DNA from: Deltaproteobacteria bacterium
Lineage (GTDB): Bacteria > Desulfobacterota > Binatia > Binatales > Binataceae
Assembly: GCA_021817345.1 (NCBI GenBank)
Contig: JAKAVC010000160.1
Span: 1 to 59,212 of the forward strand
DNA: 59,212 nt
Direction of reading: 5' to 3'
Shown in pieces: positions 25,788 through 34,519 of the stretch; position 1 is the first letter of the stretch; each line of letters opens with the position of its first letter. The notes beneath the pieces were generated by a model, which was not told where the DNA came from, searched no databases, and saw only the letters and a list, made by a program, of their open reading frames with translations. The position numbers were made by a program, and so were the translations under genes.

Positions 25788-26969
25788 TCAGCAGCACTTG
25801 CCGGTTGGTTTCACGGTCTCGGCCGTTGCCGTCGAGCCGCCGGCTCCGCAGCATCGCGAAGACGTCGCAGGCGCATCGATTTTCGATTTCGCGGAGCTCT
25901 CGCCGCAGCACGGCACGGCGGTTGCGCGGCTCGCCACCTCGGATGCGGCGGACATTTTCTCCTCGGAGCCACAGCAGGCGCTTTCGGCACCGACGGCACC
26001 GGTCTGCGATACTTTGCCAACGCTGAGCAGCCGCTCAGCCAATGACAGAATTGCGCGAGCCGGCGTCTCCTTCACCGCCTGCGCGGTCGCGACCGCTCGT
26101 CCCATATCTTCACGCGAGACGCCGAGCCTGCGCGCCCGGTCGAAGTGAAACTTCAAGCACGGTTCACAGTTCGCGGCGATCGCGGCGCCGATTGCGACCA
26201 ATTCCGCCACCGCTTCGGAATAGAGCGTCTTGTGCGGATTCGGCTCGACCCCCGCCGCGCGCGCCAGAGCGTCACGGTCAGGGTAAGCGCCACTGGAAAC
26301 GATCGTCCCCCCGGCCAGCACCAGCGGCAGGCATCCGTTGCCTCCTTGCTCGAGAGCTTTTTTAACCACCGGATTTGCCACAAACGCTCCGGGCTCCTGG
26401 GCCAGGTTGTGCCGCTCCACATTCACTCCCTGTTGGCGCAACCAATCCAGGTCCGCGGCAAAGCGGGCCAGTGCCGGGTCAACGGAGGGACCGCAAACTC
26501 CGGTGGAGCAGCACAACGGCGGGTCAAATACTGAAATCGCCGGAGCACAAGCGGCGGCGGTACGATGCAGGTTCATTTCCGCCGGCATCCCATTCGCGCC
26601 GAACGTTGTGCTCGCGCTCGTGGTGAGAAACGTTTCCCAAATGACGCCTTGGGAGTCCTTCGCCCACTCCTTGTCGCCACGCGCATAACAGCAGTTGGCT
26701 CCGTTCTGTTGAACCACCGGAGGACCCGCCGTTCTCAATCGCGACGCAACCGCTCTCAGCTCGTCAGCGCTTTCCACCTGGATACCGAGATGGTCGACGC
26801 CCGCTTCCCCGCGATGCGTCGATATGGCGAAGTTCACTTTCGGGTCTTCAAGCACCCACTTCGCGTAATCCGGTTTGAGGACGCTCGGTTCGGCGTCAAA
26901 CAGCGTGGAGTAAAACCTCGCGCTGTCGGCGAGGTCCTTTACGGCAACGTGAACATGAAGTCGTTTCAT
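25788..26969 (-). CDS. Tripartite ArsI-ArsD-CMD fusion with a cysteine-rich tail
   Basis: A 393-aa protein from ATG 26969 (AGAGGAG upstream; TTG 26990 is rejected). Residues 1-120 are an ArsI-type VOC domain with H5/H7, H60, E112 and the arsenic-binding pair C93-C94 in NCCYARGDKEW. Residues 146-240 are ArsD with C153-C154 and C159 plus C213 (FDPPLCCSTGVCGPS). Residues 245-315 resemble a carboxymuconolactone decarboxylase/AhpD domain with CEPC (268-271). The tail carries four CC pairs (332, 354, 373, 392). It could cleave C-As bonds, hand arsenite to ArsA and buffer metalloid in one chain; the combined role is inferred. Confidence 0.9.
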   Translation of the reverse strand: MKRLHVHVAVKDLADSARFYSTLFDAEPSVLKPDYAKWVLEDPKVNFAISTHRGEAGVDHLGIQVESADELRAVASRLRTAGPPVVQQNGANCCYARGDKEWAKDSQGVIWETFLTTSASTTFGANGMPAEMNLHRTAAACAPAISVFDPPLCCSTGVCGPSVDPALARFAADLDWLRQQGVNVERHNLAQEPGAFVANPVVKKALEQGGNGCLPLVLAGGTIVSSGAYPDRDALARAAGVEPNPHKTLYSEAVAELVAIGAAIAANCEPCLKFHFDRARRLGVSREDMGRAVATAQAVKETPARAILSLAERLLSVGKVSQTGAVGAESACCGSEEKMSAASEVASRATAVPCCGESSAKSKIDAPATSSRCCGAGGSTATAETVKPTGKCC

Positions 26970-27091
26970 CTCGCTCCTCTTGTCTCCCAATTGTCGAATT
27001 ACGAACGCTTTGGCAAAAAGACTTCAACTCGAGAGCCGCGAACAGTGCTTCAAGCCGTCCAGGCCGCGCACATGAACCCGCAACCGTTTCG

Positions 27092-27475
27092 TCAGTTCGC
27101 TCCTCCCGCCGTCCTTTGACGTGACGCCCTGTCGCCGCGCGCGGGCTGATGAGGCGCCGGCCGTCCAACGCTGGGAAGGCACAAATCGGGTCGGCCGCGG
27201 CAACAGTTTTCGGTCAGGTACGAAACCAGGGCGGAGGTCGTTGCAAAATCGGCGCTGTAAATTATCGAGCGGCTTTCTCGCCGCGCGGTTGCCAAACCGG
27301 CGTGCTTAAGTTGCGCCAGGTGAAATGAGAGCGTGGCCGACGGCAGGCGCAGACGCTCTCCGATCTCGCCGGCCGCAAGCCCTTCCGGCCCGCGCTGAAC
27401 CAGCAGGCGAAAGATGTCCAACCGGGTTTCCTGTGCCAGCGCCCCCAGCGCGGCGACGACCGCAGACTTCTTCAT
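27092..27475 (-). CDS. arsR: ArsR-family arsenic-responsive repressor
   Basis: A 127-aa winged-helix protein: ALGALAQETRLDIFRLLV, GEIGERLRLPSATLSFHLAQLKHAGL and a wing ending RSIIYSADF. Cysteines for metalloid sensing cluster after the wing (ENCCRGRPDLC, C91, C92, C99) rather than in the classical CXC of the DNA-binding helix, so it belongs to a C-terminal-cysteine ArsR type. It heads the ars operon, 122 nt before the ArsI-ArsD gene. The start is ATG 27475, with GGAG just upstream; the longer open frame to 27976 is rejected. Confidence 0.9.
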   Translation of the reverse strand: MKKSAVVAALGALAQETRLDIFRLLVQRGPEGLAAGEIGERLRLPSATLSFHLAQLKHAGLATARRESRSIIYSADFATTSALVSYLTENCCRGRPDLCLPSVGRPAPHQPARGDRASRQRTAGGAN

Positions 27476-27481
27476 ATCTCC

Positions 27482-27513
27482 ATTATAGTGGAAAAGTCGA
27501 ATCATTGAGTCAA
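27482..27513 (-). promoter_or_regulatory. Candidate ars promoter and operator
   Basis: On the minus strand, TATAAT lies at 27487-27482 and TTGACT at 27513-27508, 20 nt apart, longer than ideal. TTGACTCAA is itself a palindrome and could be part of the ArsR operator. If this -10 box is used, the arsR message would start at or very near its ATG. Confidence 0.4.
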
Positions 27514-27738
27514 GCGATTGGCTTTCCCGTTTGTATTTGTCCCGCCGAGCAAGGAAATTATAGTGCGCGATGGATTCGTGGAGAGCCGGGGCCGGCGCGT
27601 TCCACTTAACACATTCGAGCGGCCGTCCGATGATTTGCAATATCGCGGGTTGTTCCCGGATGCCCCGCGGGCGACGGCCGGTCTTCGCGCGGACCACGCG
27701 GCGTTGATGCACGAAAGAACAGGGGAAAAAATTTTCCA

Positions 27739-28599
27739 ATGGCCCAGGATCGCGGGATGAACCCGAACGGCAAGCAAGTCGCCGTCGTGATCGGCGCGAC
27801 TTCCAAGTGGCAATCGAACGGCCGCAACACCCTGCTGGCGCATGGCCGAACGCTCGACGACAGCGGCTTGCCGCTCGGCGCGCGATGGGGCGTGGGCGGC
27901 GCCATCGCGCAGAAATTCGCGCGCGAGGGATTCTTCGTCGTTCTGACAACCCGTAACCAGGCCAATGCGTCAGCATTGGCGCAGGCCATCGGCGAACAGG
28001 GCGGCGAATGCACGATCGTCGAACTGGATCTGGTTTCGCAGGAATCGATCTCTGATGCGTTCGCCACCATCCGCCGCGAGGCCGGCGACCCCGACGTTCT
28101 CATCTACAACGCCGGCTACCTGGAAGGCCGTGAACTTCCTCCCGACAAGGAATTGCTCGAGCACGTGCCGGTGGAGATTTTCGATACCGCCGAGCATATT
28201 TCCAGCCGAGGGCCTTTTCTGGTCGCCAGGGAAGTGCTGCCGGCGATGAGGCAAAAAGGCCGGGGCTCGTTTTTCTTCAGCAACAACGCCAACTCGCTGC
28301 GCGGGCGCAAGCGAATGACCGGGCAGTCGCTTTACTACCCGAGGGTCATGATGCGCACGCTGGCGCAGGTGCTCACCGAGGAGTACTCCGAGTACGGCGT
28401 GCACGTGGCCAACGTGGTGATCGACGGACTGATCGACTCGCCCGGAACCCGCGCGCTGCCAATCGCTCAGAAGCGCCCCGATATCATCATGAATCCGGTA
28501 AAAATCGCCGAGGCGTTTTATTACCTGCACACCCAGGACCGGTCGTGCTGGACACACGAGCTTCAGTTGACGCCATTTTCGACCAGGCCGAGCTACTGA
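27739..28599 (+). CDS. Short-chain dehydrogenase/reductase-like protein with an altered active site
   Basis: A 286-aa Rossmann protein. The glycine motif is split by an insert of about 25 residues (GATSKWQSNGRN... to GVGGAIAQKFAREG). The NAG motif (IYNAGYLEG) is present. At the usual YxxxK position it reads SLYYPRVMM, so the catalytic Lys is missing. The end, HVANVVIDGLIDSPG, is typical of one SDR subgroup. It may bind NAD(P) but catalysis is doubtful. Monocistronic, with AGGGGAA before ATG 27739 (ATG 27757 is an alternative). Confidence 0.8.
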   Translation: MAQDRGMNPNGKQVAVVIGATSKWQSNGRNTLLAHGRTLDDSGLPLGARWGVGGAIAQKFAREGFFVVLTTRNQANASALAQAIGEQGGECTIVELDLVSQESISDAFATIRREAGDPDVLIYNAGYLEGRELPPDKELLEHVPVEIFDTAEHISSRGPFLVAREVLPAMRQKGRGSFFFSNNANSLRGRKRMTGQSLYYPRVMMRTLAQVLTEEYSEYGVHVANVVIDGLIDSPGTRALPIAQKRPDIIMNPVKIAEAFYYLHTQDRSCWTHELQLTPFSTRPSY

Positions 28600-28723
28600 C
28601 AGAGCCCCCGCAGGTGTCAGCTTGCGGAACACCAGCGATGGCCCGGGGAGATGCGGCGAATAGCGCGCCGGCTAACATCTCGAGCGGAAAGCAAGGTATC
28701 CTTCGAACAGCGATCTGCCGAAC

Positions 28724-30454
28724 GTGACAGAAGGTAATTTGCACGAGAAACGCGAGCCGCGCCTGTTTCGCAGCATCCTGCCGCTGACTCGGGACAGGGC
28801 GATGCGGGATGTGCTGGCTGGCTTCGCGCTCGCCGCGATGAACGTGCCGCAGGCGCTGGGCTACACGCGAATCGCCGGCACGCCGGTCGTTACGGGGCTT
28901 TACACGCTGCTGCTGCCGCTGGTGGCGTTTGCGGCGTTCGGTTCCTCGCGTTACCTGGTGGTCGCGGCGGATTCCGCCACCGCGGCCGTCCTGGCGGGTG
29001 GATTGTCCGAAATGGCGCCCATCGCCAGCCCTCGCTACGTCGCGCTGGCCGGGACGGTGGCGCTGCTGGCCGCAGCCTTTCTTTTTGCGGCCTGGATATT
29101 CGAACTCGGATTCCTTGCCGACTTCCTTTCAGAGACAGTGCTGGTCGGCTTTCTGACAGGGGTCGGCTTCCAGGTGGGCATCGCGATGCTTGGCGAAATG
29201 CTGGGCATCACGGTTACCTCGCCCCGCACGCTTGGACAGCTTGCCCAGGTCGTTCGCGGTCTGCCGTCGGCGCATCCGCCGACGCTCGTTGTGGCTGCGG
29301 CTGTGCTGGCGTTGGTCCTTATCTTGCGCCGGATGGCGCCACGACTGCCGGGACCGCTCTTTGCGGTCGCTGGCGCGATTGCGGCCAGCGCGGCGTTCAA
29401 CTTCTCCGGACACGGCATCGCTCTGATCGAGCCCGTCGCCGGGGGCCTGCCGCCATTCGGCCTGCCCGCTGTCAAACTGAACGAAATTCTGCCGTTGATT
29501 CCCGTGGCGGTCTCGTGCTTCCTCGTAATCGTGACCCAAAGCGCGGCGACGGCGCGCGCCTATGCCTGGCGTCATCACGAGGCACGCGACGAGAACACCG
29601 ATCTGCTGGGATTATCGGCGGCCAACGTCAGTGCCGCGCTCAGCGGCACGTTCGTCGTGAACGGCAGTCCCACGCAGACGGCGATGGTCGAAAGCTCGGG
29701 CGGGGCGAGCCAGCTCGCGCAACTGGCGACCGCCGCGCTTGTGGCCGTGGTGCTCCTCTTTTTGACCGGACCTCTTCACTATCTGCCGCGATGCGCTCTG
29801 GCGGCGATCGTCTTCACTATCGCGGTCGGACTCGTCGACCTTCGCGGCCTGCGCGACATCCTGGCCGAAAGCCCGGGAGAGTTCCGGCTTGCGTTGCTCA
29901 CCGCAGCGACGGTGGTGTTCGTCGGCGTTCAGCAGGGACTCCTGCTCGCGATCGCGCTGTCGTTGCTGCGCCATGTGCGCCACAGCTACCGGCCGCATAC
30001 GGCGGTGCTGGTCGAGCGCGACGGGCATTGGCAGCCCATGCCCGCCACGCCGGGCGCGATAAGCGCCCCCGGCGTGCTCGTCTTTCAGTTCGGAGCGGAC
30101 CTCTTCTATGCCAACGCGGGACGTTTCGCCACCGACGTACGGGGATTGGTCGGAGCGCAAGGCGCGCCGGTCAAATGGCTGATTTTGGATGCGGGAGCGA
30201 TCACCAGCATCGACTACTCGGCCGCCCATGTCCTGGCCGATCTGCATCAGGAACTGGCCGCGCGCGGCGTATCGCTTGTGGTGGTACACGCGCCAGCCTC
30301 GCTATTGTCCGACCTGCGGCGCCATCGCCTGTTCGATATCATCGGCAGCGATCACATCTTCGACACCCTGCGCGAAACGATGGCCGCGATAGGCGGACAT
30401 CCGCTTCATACCGCGCCGGCGTCCCAACCGGCTCAGGCACGGCCAAATCGCTGA
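28724..30454 (+). CDS. SulP-family anion transporter with a STAS domain
   Basis: A 576-aa membrane protein with 10-12 hydrophobic segments, the SulP start (ALAAMNVPQALGYTRIAGTPVVTGLY) and a C-terminal STAS domain from about residue 445 (GVLVFQFGADLFYANAGRF, then LILDAGAITSIDYSAAHVLADL). It probably moves sulfate, bicarbonate or another anion; the substrate cannot be read from sequence. The GTG start at 28724 gives a soluble N-terminal tail of about 30 aa. Confidence 0.9.
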   Translation: MTEGNLHEKREPRLFRSILPLTRDRAMRDVLAGFALAAMNVPQALGYTRIAGTPVVTGLYTLLLPLVAFAAFGSSRYLVVAADSATAAVLAGGLSEMAPIASPRYVALAGTVALLAAAFLFAAWIFELGFLADFLSETVLVGFLTGVGFQVGIAMLGEMLGITVTSPRTLGQLAQVVRGLPSAHPPTLVVAAAVLALVLILRRMAPRLPGPLFAVAGAIAASAAFNFSGHGIALIEPVAGGLPPFGLPAVKLNEILPLIPVAVSCFLVIVTQSAATARAYAWRHHEARDENTDLLGLSAANVSAALSGTFVVNGSPTQTAMVESSGGASQLAQLATAALVAVVLLFLTGPLHYLPRCALAAIVFTIAVGLVDLRGLRDILAESPGEFRLALLTAATVVFVGVQQGLLLAIALSLLRHVRHSYRPHTAVLVERDGHWQPMPATPGAISAPGVLVFQFGADLFYANAGRFATDVRGLVGAQGAPVKWLILDAGAITSIDYSAAHVLADLHQELAARGVSLVVVHAPASLLSDLRRHRLFDIIGSDHIFDTLRETMAAIGGHPLHTAPASQPAQARPNR

Positions 30455-30641
30455 GAGTCGCCGGGATTGCTCTGGCCGTCGCCAGCTTTGCCGATGGTCG
30501 GGCCAAAGTACAATTTGCCGCGCTGTCGCGGACTGATATTCTCCTTGTGAAGGACCGAGCGCACGCATACGGTGTTGCGAGTGATCCTCTTTCCTCAGAG
30601 GCTCAGGAGCGCTGGGATGTGAGGCGGCAGGCAATTGGCAG

Positions 30642-31799
30642 ATGGCCACGCGGTTGGCTCCGATAACTGAATCGACGGCGAGCGCTTCCGTTTCCCGCGC
30701 GCGGGATTCCTCGCTCCTGATCGAATTGGCGGGCGATTGGCGGCTCAGCGCAACGCTGCCGTCAGCGGACGCCGCCCGGCGGGAAATCGCCTCCGATCCC
30801 AAACCTCCGAAGGTCATCCTCGACGGCCGCAAGATCGGCTCGTGGGACAGCGCGCTTTTAATTTTCATTGAATCGATCGCCAGCGCCTGCCGAATGAGAC
30901 AGGTCGCCGTCGATCTCGCTCTTCTACCCCCGGGCGTCGCACGCCTGATTCGCCTTGCCGAGGCGGTGCCGGAGCGAAAAGGCGCCCGCACGGAGACCCG
31001 CAGAGTGCCGCTCCTTGAGAGGATCGGCGTGCGCGCGCTGTCAGCCTGGAGCTCGGCGCAGAGCTTCGTGGACATGACCGGCGCGCTTACCATCGCCTTC
31101 GGCAAGCTGATTCGGGGCGTCGCGCGCTTCCAGCGCGTCGATCTGCTTCAGCTCATCCAGGAATGCGGCGCCAACGCTCTCGGTATCGTGACGCTTATCA
31201 GCTTCCTGGTCGGCGTGATCCTGGCCTTCATGGGCGCCGTGCAGCTTCAACAGTTCGGCGCGTCGATATACGTCGCCGACCTGGTGGGAATCGGGATCGT
31301 ACGCGAAATGGGCGCGATGATGACCGGAATCATCATGGCCGGCCGCACCGGAGCGGCGTTCGCCGCGCAACTTGGCACGATGAAGGTGACCGAGGAAATC
31401 GACGCGCTCACCACGATGGGCATTTCGCCGGTCGAGTTCCTGGTGATGCCGCGGTTTATCGCGCTGGTATTGATGATGCCGCTTCTCTGCCTGTATTCCG
31501 ACCTGATGGGTATCGCGGGCGGCGCGGCGGTCGGAGCGACGATGCTCGGGATCCCGCTGAAGCTCTATTACCAGGAAACGATAGCGGCGCTGACGCTTAC
31601 CCAGTTGCTCGGCGGTCTTTTCAAGGCGACGACTTACGGAGCGCTTATCGCGCTCGCCGGATGCGTCAGCGGATTGCAATGCGGCGCCAGCGCCTCGGCC
31701 GTCGGCGACGCAACCACGCGCGCGGTCGTCAACGGAATCGTTCTGATCGTGGCAGCTTGCGGACTCTTCGCGGTAATCTTCAATGTCCTTCGAATCTGA
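30642..31799 (+). CDS. mlaE: MlaE-type ABC lipid transporter permease with N-terminal STAS-like domain
   Basis: A 385-aa protein. Residues about 20-110 look like a STAS/MlaB-type domain (VILDGRKIGSWDSALLIFIE). The rest is an MlaE permease with the conserved EEIDALTTMGISPVEFLVMPR loop and five hydrophobic segments. It forms the inner-membrane core of a phospholipid transporter that maintains outer-membrane asymmetry. First gene of a four-gene operon; it overlaps the ATPase gene by 17 nt. Confidence 0.92.
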   Translation: MATRLAPITESTASASVSRARDSSLLIELAGDWRLSATLPSADAARREIASDPKPPKVILDGRKIGSWDSALLIFIESIASACRMRQVAVDLALLPPGVARLIRLAEAVPERKGARTETRRVPLLERIGVRALSAWSSAQSFVDMTGALTIAFGKLIRGVARFQRVDLLQLIQECGANALGIVTLISFLVGVILAFMGAVQLQQFGASIYVADLVGIGIVREMGAMMTGIIMAGRTGAAFAAQLGTMKVTEEIDALTTMGISPVEFLVMPRFIALVLMMPLLCLYSDLMGIAGGAAVGATMLGIPLKLYYQETIAALTLTQLLGGLFKATTYGALIALAGCVSGLQCGASASAVGDATTRAVVNGIVLIVAACGLFAVIFNVLRI

Positions 31800-32622
31800 T
31801 CTCGAACCGGCGCACAGCCGGCGCGAAAGCGCCGTCCCCGCGCCCGCCGAACGTCCGCCGCATATCACGGCGCGGGACCTGACGATGGCGTTCGGAAGCT
31901 TGATCGTGATGCGCGATCTCAATTTCGTCGTCCGCCGCGGAGACATTTTTGCGATCATGGGAGGCAGCGGATGCGGCAAGAGCACGCTCCTCAAGCATCT
32001 GCTCGGCCTTATCGAACCCGCCAAGGGCGAGATTTTCTACGACGGATTCAATTTCACAAGGGCCGATCCCGACGCGAGGGAACGGATGCTGCGGCGCTTC
32101 GGCGTTCTGTACCAGAAGGGAGCGCTGTGGAGCTCGATGACGCTGGCGGAGAACGTCGGGCTGCCGCTTGGCGAGTTCACCGATCTTTCAGCCGCGCAGA
32201 TTCGCGAACTCGCCTGCCTCAAGCTCGCGATGGTCGGGCTCAGGGGCTTCGAGGACTACTATCCGAGCGATATCAGCGGCGGGATGCAGAAGCGGGCGGC
32301 GCTCGCGCGCGCGATGGCGCTTGATCCGGAAATCCTGTTTTTCGACGAGCCCTCGGCGGGACTTGACCCGATCAGCTCGAGCCTGCTCGACGAACTGATC
32401 CTGGAGCTGCGGCAAAGCCTCGGCGCAACGATAGTAATCGTGACGCACGAGCTGCCGAGCATTTTCACCGTCGCCGACAATTCGATCTTTCTGGATACCG
32501 AAACCCGCACGGCGATCGCCGGCGGTGATCCGAGGGAACTGCTCGCCCATTCGAAAAATCCGACCGTGCGAAGATTTTTAACCCGCGGCCGTGAATTCGG
32601 CGAGACGCTGCACAATGGCTAA
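31783..32622 (+). CDS. mlaF: MlaF-type ABC ATPase
   Basis: A 279-aa ATPase with Walker A GGSGCGKST, signature SGGMQKRAALARA and Walker B EILFFDEPSAGLDP. Sequence and neighbours place it in the Mla (lipid transport) group. It energises the permease encoded just upstream. It overlaps both neighbours, so translation is coupled. Confidence 0.93.
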   Translation: MSFESDLEPAHSRRESAVPAPAERPPHITARDLTMAFGSLIVMRDLNFVVRRGDIFAIMGGSGCGKSTLLKHLLGLIEPAKGEIFYDGFNFTRADPDARERMLRRFGVLYQKGALWSSMTLAENVGLPLGEFTDLSAAQIRELACLKLAMVGLRGFEDYYPSDISGGMQKRAALARAMALDPEILFFDEPSAGLDPISSSLLDELILELRQSLGATIVIVTHELPSIFTVADNSIFLDTETRTAIAGGDPRELLAHSKNPTVRRFLTRGREFGETLHNG

Positions 32623-33631
32623 ACGCGCAAACCCAACGGTGGTCGGCGGTTTCGTAATCGGCGCGCTTGCGCTGGCGGTGATCGGGCTGCTTGTAATCGG
32701 CTCCGGGACCTTCTTTGGCCCCAAGCATCAGTTCGTATGCTTCTTTCGGGGCAACGTAAACGGGCTCAAAGTGGGCGCTCCGGTCAAGTTCCGGGGCGTT
32801 CCGATCGGCTCGGTCATCGCGGTGCGAATCAATCTGCCCGGCGTGCCGGTCTCCAACGTGACAAGTCGCATCAGCCGCGCACGGGCGCGAACCCTCCAGT
32901 TGCCGGTGATAATCGAACTGGACGAAAAGCAGTTCGTAGGGCTGGGCGGCGGCCGCAAGACCATGGAGCCCAGCCAGCTAAAGCGCCTGATCGACGCGGG
33001 CCTGCGCGCCCGCTTGAGCACCGAAAGCCTTCTTACCGGCCTGCTCTACGTGGACCTCGACTTTTATCCTGACAGCCCCGCAAAGCTTGTCCTGAAGCCC
33101 GGCCAGACCAGGTATCTTGAAATTCCGACCGTCCCGACGCAGTTCGAGGTGATACAGGAGGCGGCACTTCGCGCGCTCGCGCGTCTGGACAAAATTGACT
33201 TTCCGGGCCTGATTCTCTCTATGAAAGAAGCGGCCGCCTCGGTCCGCGATCTCGCGCAGTCCGAGCAACTCAAGTCGGCGATCGTCTCGCTCAACAATAC
33301 GCTCGTGAGCCTGCAAAAGACTTCGCGCTCGGCGCGGCGTGACCTCAACAGCATGAGAACCGGTTTACAGCCCCTGATGGTCAGCCTGAAAAAGACCAGC
33401 GATCAGGCCGGACTTGCGATGGAACAGGCGCGCGGCACGCTAGCGTCGCTGCGGCAGAGCGTCAATCCCAATTCGCCCGCGATGTACAATCTCTCGGTGG
33501 CGGCGGCAAACCTCTCGCAGGCTTCACGCGCGGTGCGCGACCTTGCCAACGAACTCCGGCGAAACCCAAGCGTCCTGATCCGGGGCAGGACCCAGCAGGA
33601 AGACGACCGTCTGCCCGCAAGCGCGCGATGA
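32615..33631 (+). CDS. mlaD: MCE-domain substrate-binding protein (MlaD-like)
   Basis: A 338-aa protein from ATG 32615, overlapping the ATPase stop by 8 nt. One N-terminal membrane anchor (VVGGFVIGALALAVIGLLVIG) is followed by an MCE domain (FFRGNVNGLKVGAPVKFRGVPIGSV) and a long helical C-terminal region (about 190-330) likely to form a periplasmic tube or coiled coil. MCE proteins shuttle lipids between membranes. Confidence 0.9.
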   Translation: MAKRANPTVVGGFVIGALALAVIGLLVIGSGTFFGPKHQFVCFFRGNVNGLKVGAPVKFRGVPIGSVIAVRINLPGVPVSNVTSRISRARARTLQLPVIIELDEKQFVGLGGGRKTMEPSQLKRLIDAGLRARLSTESLLTGLLYVDLDFYPDSPAKLVLKPGQTRYLEIPTVPTQFEVIQEAALRALARLDKIDFPGLILSMKEAAASVRDLAQSEQLKSAIVSLNNTLVSLQKTSRSARRDLNSMRTGLQPLMVSLKKTSDQAGLAMEQARGTLASLRQSVNPNSPAMYNLSVAAANLSQASRAVRDLANELRRNPSVLIRGRTQQEDDRLPASAR

Positions 33632-34320
33632 AAACACCCGCAATCCGGCTTTTGCTGTTCGCTCTTGCGCTAATCACCTTGACGGGCTGCGGCAGTCTGC
33701 TCGCGCCTCAGCCCGACCGCTCGCGCTTTTTCGTGCTGAGCAGCAGCGCCGACAGCGGCGCAAAGGCCTCCACGACGGCGTTCGGCGCAAGGCATCTGAC
33801 GGTGGGAGTGGGCCCCGTGATGATTCCCGACTATCTCCAGCGCCACGGAATTGCCACCCGCGTCGGCCCGACCCAGCTCGAGTATTCGCAGGTGAATCGA
33901 TGGGCCGAGCCGCTCGAAGAGTGCTTCCCGCGCGTGCTGGCACAGGATCTCTCGAACTCGCTCGCCACCAACCAGGTGGTGATGTTTCCGTGGCCCGGAG
34001 ACACCCATGTTGACTACCAGGTGCAGGCCAGCGTCGAGCGATTCGAACTCACTTCGCGGGATCAGGCGGTGCTGGCCGCGCGATGGACGATCAAAAATCC
34101 GCAGACCGGAGAGATCCTCGCCTCCGGCGAGGCCAACGAGAGTCGGCCAGCCGGCTCCGACGCCGCATCCGCAACCGCCGCGCTCAGCCAGGCGCTCGGC
34201 GCGATGGCCAACGATCTCGCTTCACGCATCTCGCAACTTGCTCTCAAGACACGCCCGGCCGAGCGCAAGGAGTCCGCCGCGGCGCCCGCCTCTCGGCCGC
34301 GGCCTGTCGGAATCGACTGA
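33628..34320 (+). CDS. ABC-type transport auxiliary lipoprotein (PqiC/DUF330-like)
   Basis: A 230-aa protein with a signal peptide and lipobox (LITLTGC, Cys about residue 18), then an ABC_trans_aux domain (SRFFVLSS, VGVGPVMIPDYLQR, NRWAEPLEECFPRVLAQDL). It overlaps the MCE gene by 4 nt and completes the operon, probably anchoring the transporter at the outer membrane as PqiC does for PqiB. Confidence 0.85.
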   Translation: MKTPAIRLLLFALALITLTGCGSLLAPQPDRSRFFVLSSSADSGAKASTTAFGARHLTVGVGPVMIPDYLQRHGIATRVGPTQLEYSQVNRWAEPLEECFPRVLAQDLSNSLATNQVVMFPWPGDTHVDYQVQASVERFELTSRDQAVLAARWTIKNPQTGEILASGEANESRPAGSDAASATAALSQALGAMANDLASRISQLALKTRPAERKESAAAPASRPRPVGID

Positions 34321-34519
34321 CCATCGGCCCGACAGGATCGGGCGTCCGTGCCATCCGCCAGCGATTCGCTCTTTGGCGGCCCGCCTCCGAATCGTGTAGG
34401 CTCACTGCCTGCCAGCTTCAAGTCCGCTTCGCGTGCCGCAATGGCCGAGATTTCGACCTGTGCCCGGAGCGGCGGCGCGGGAAAGTTCGCCAACCCGGGA
34501 CGCAGGAGGGCTCTTCTCA

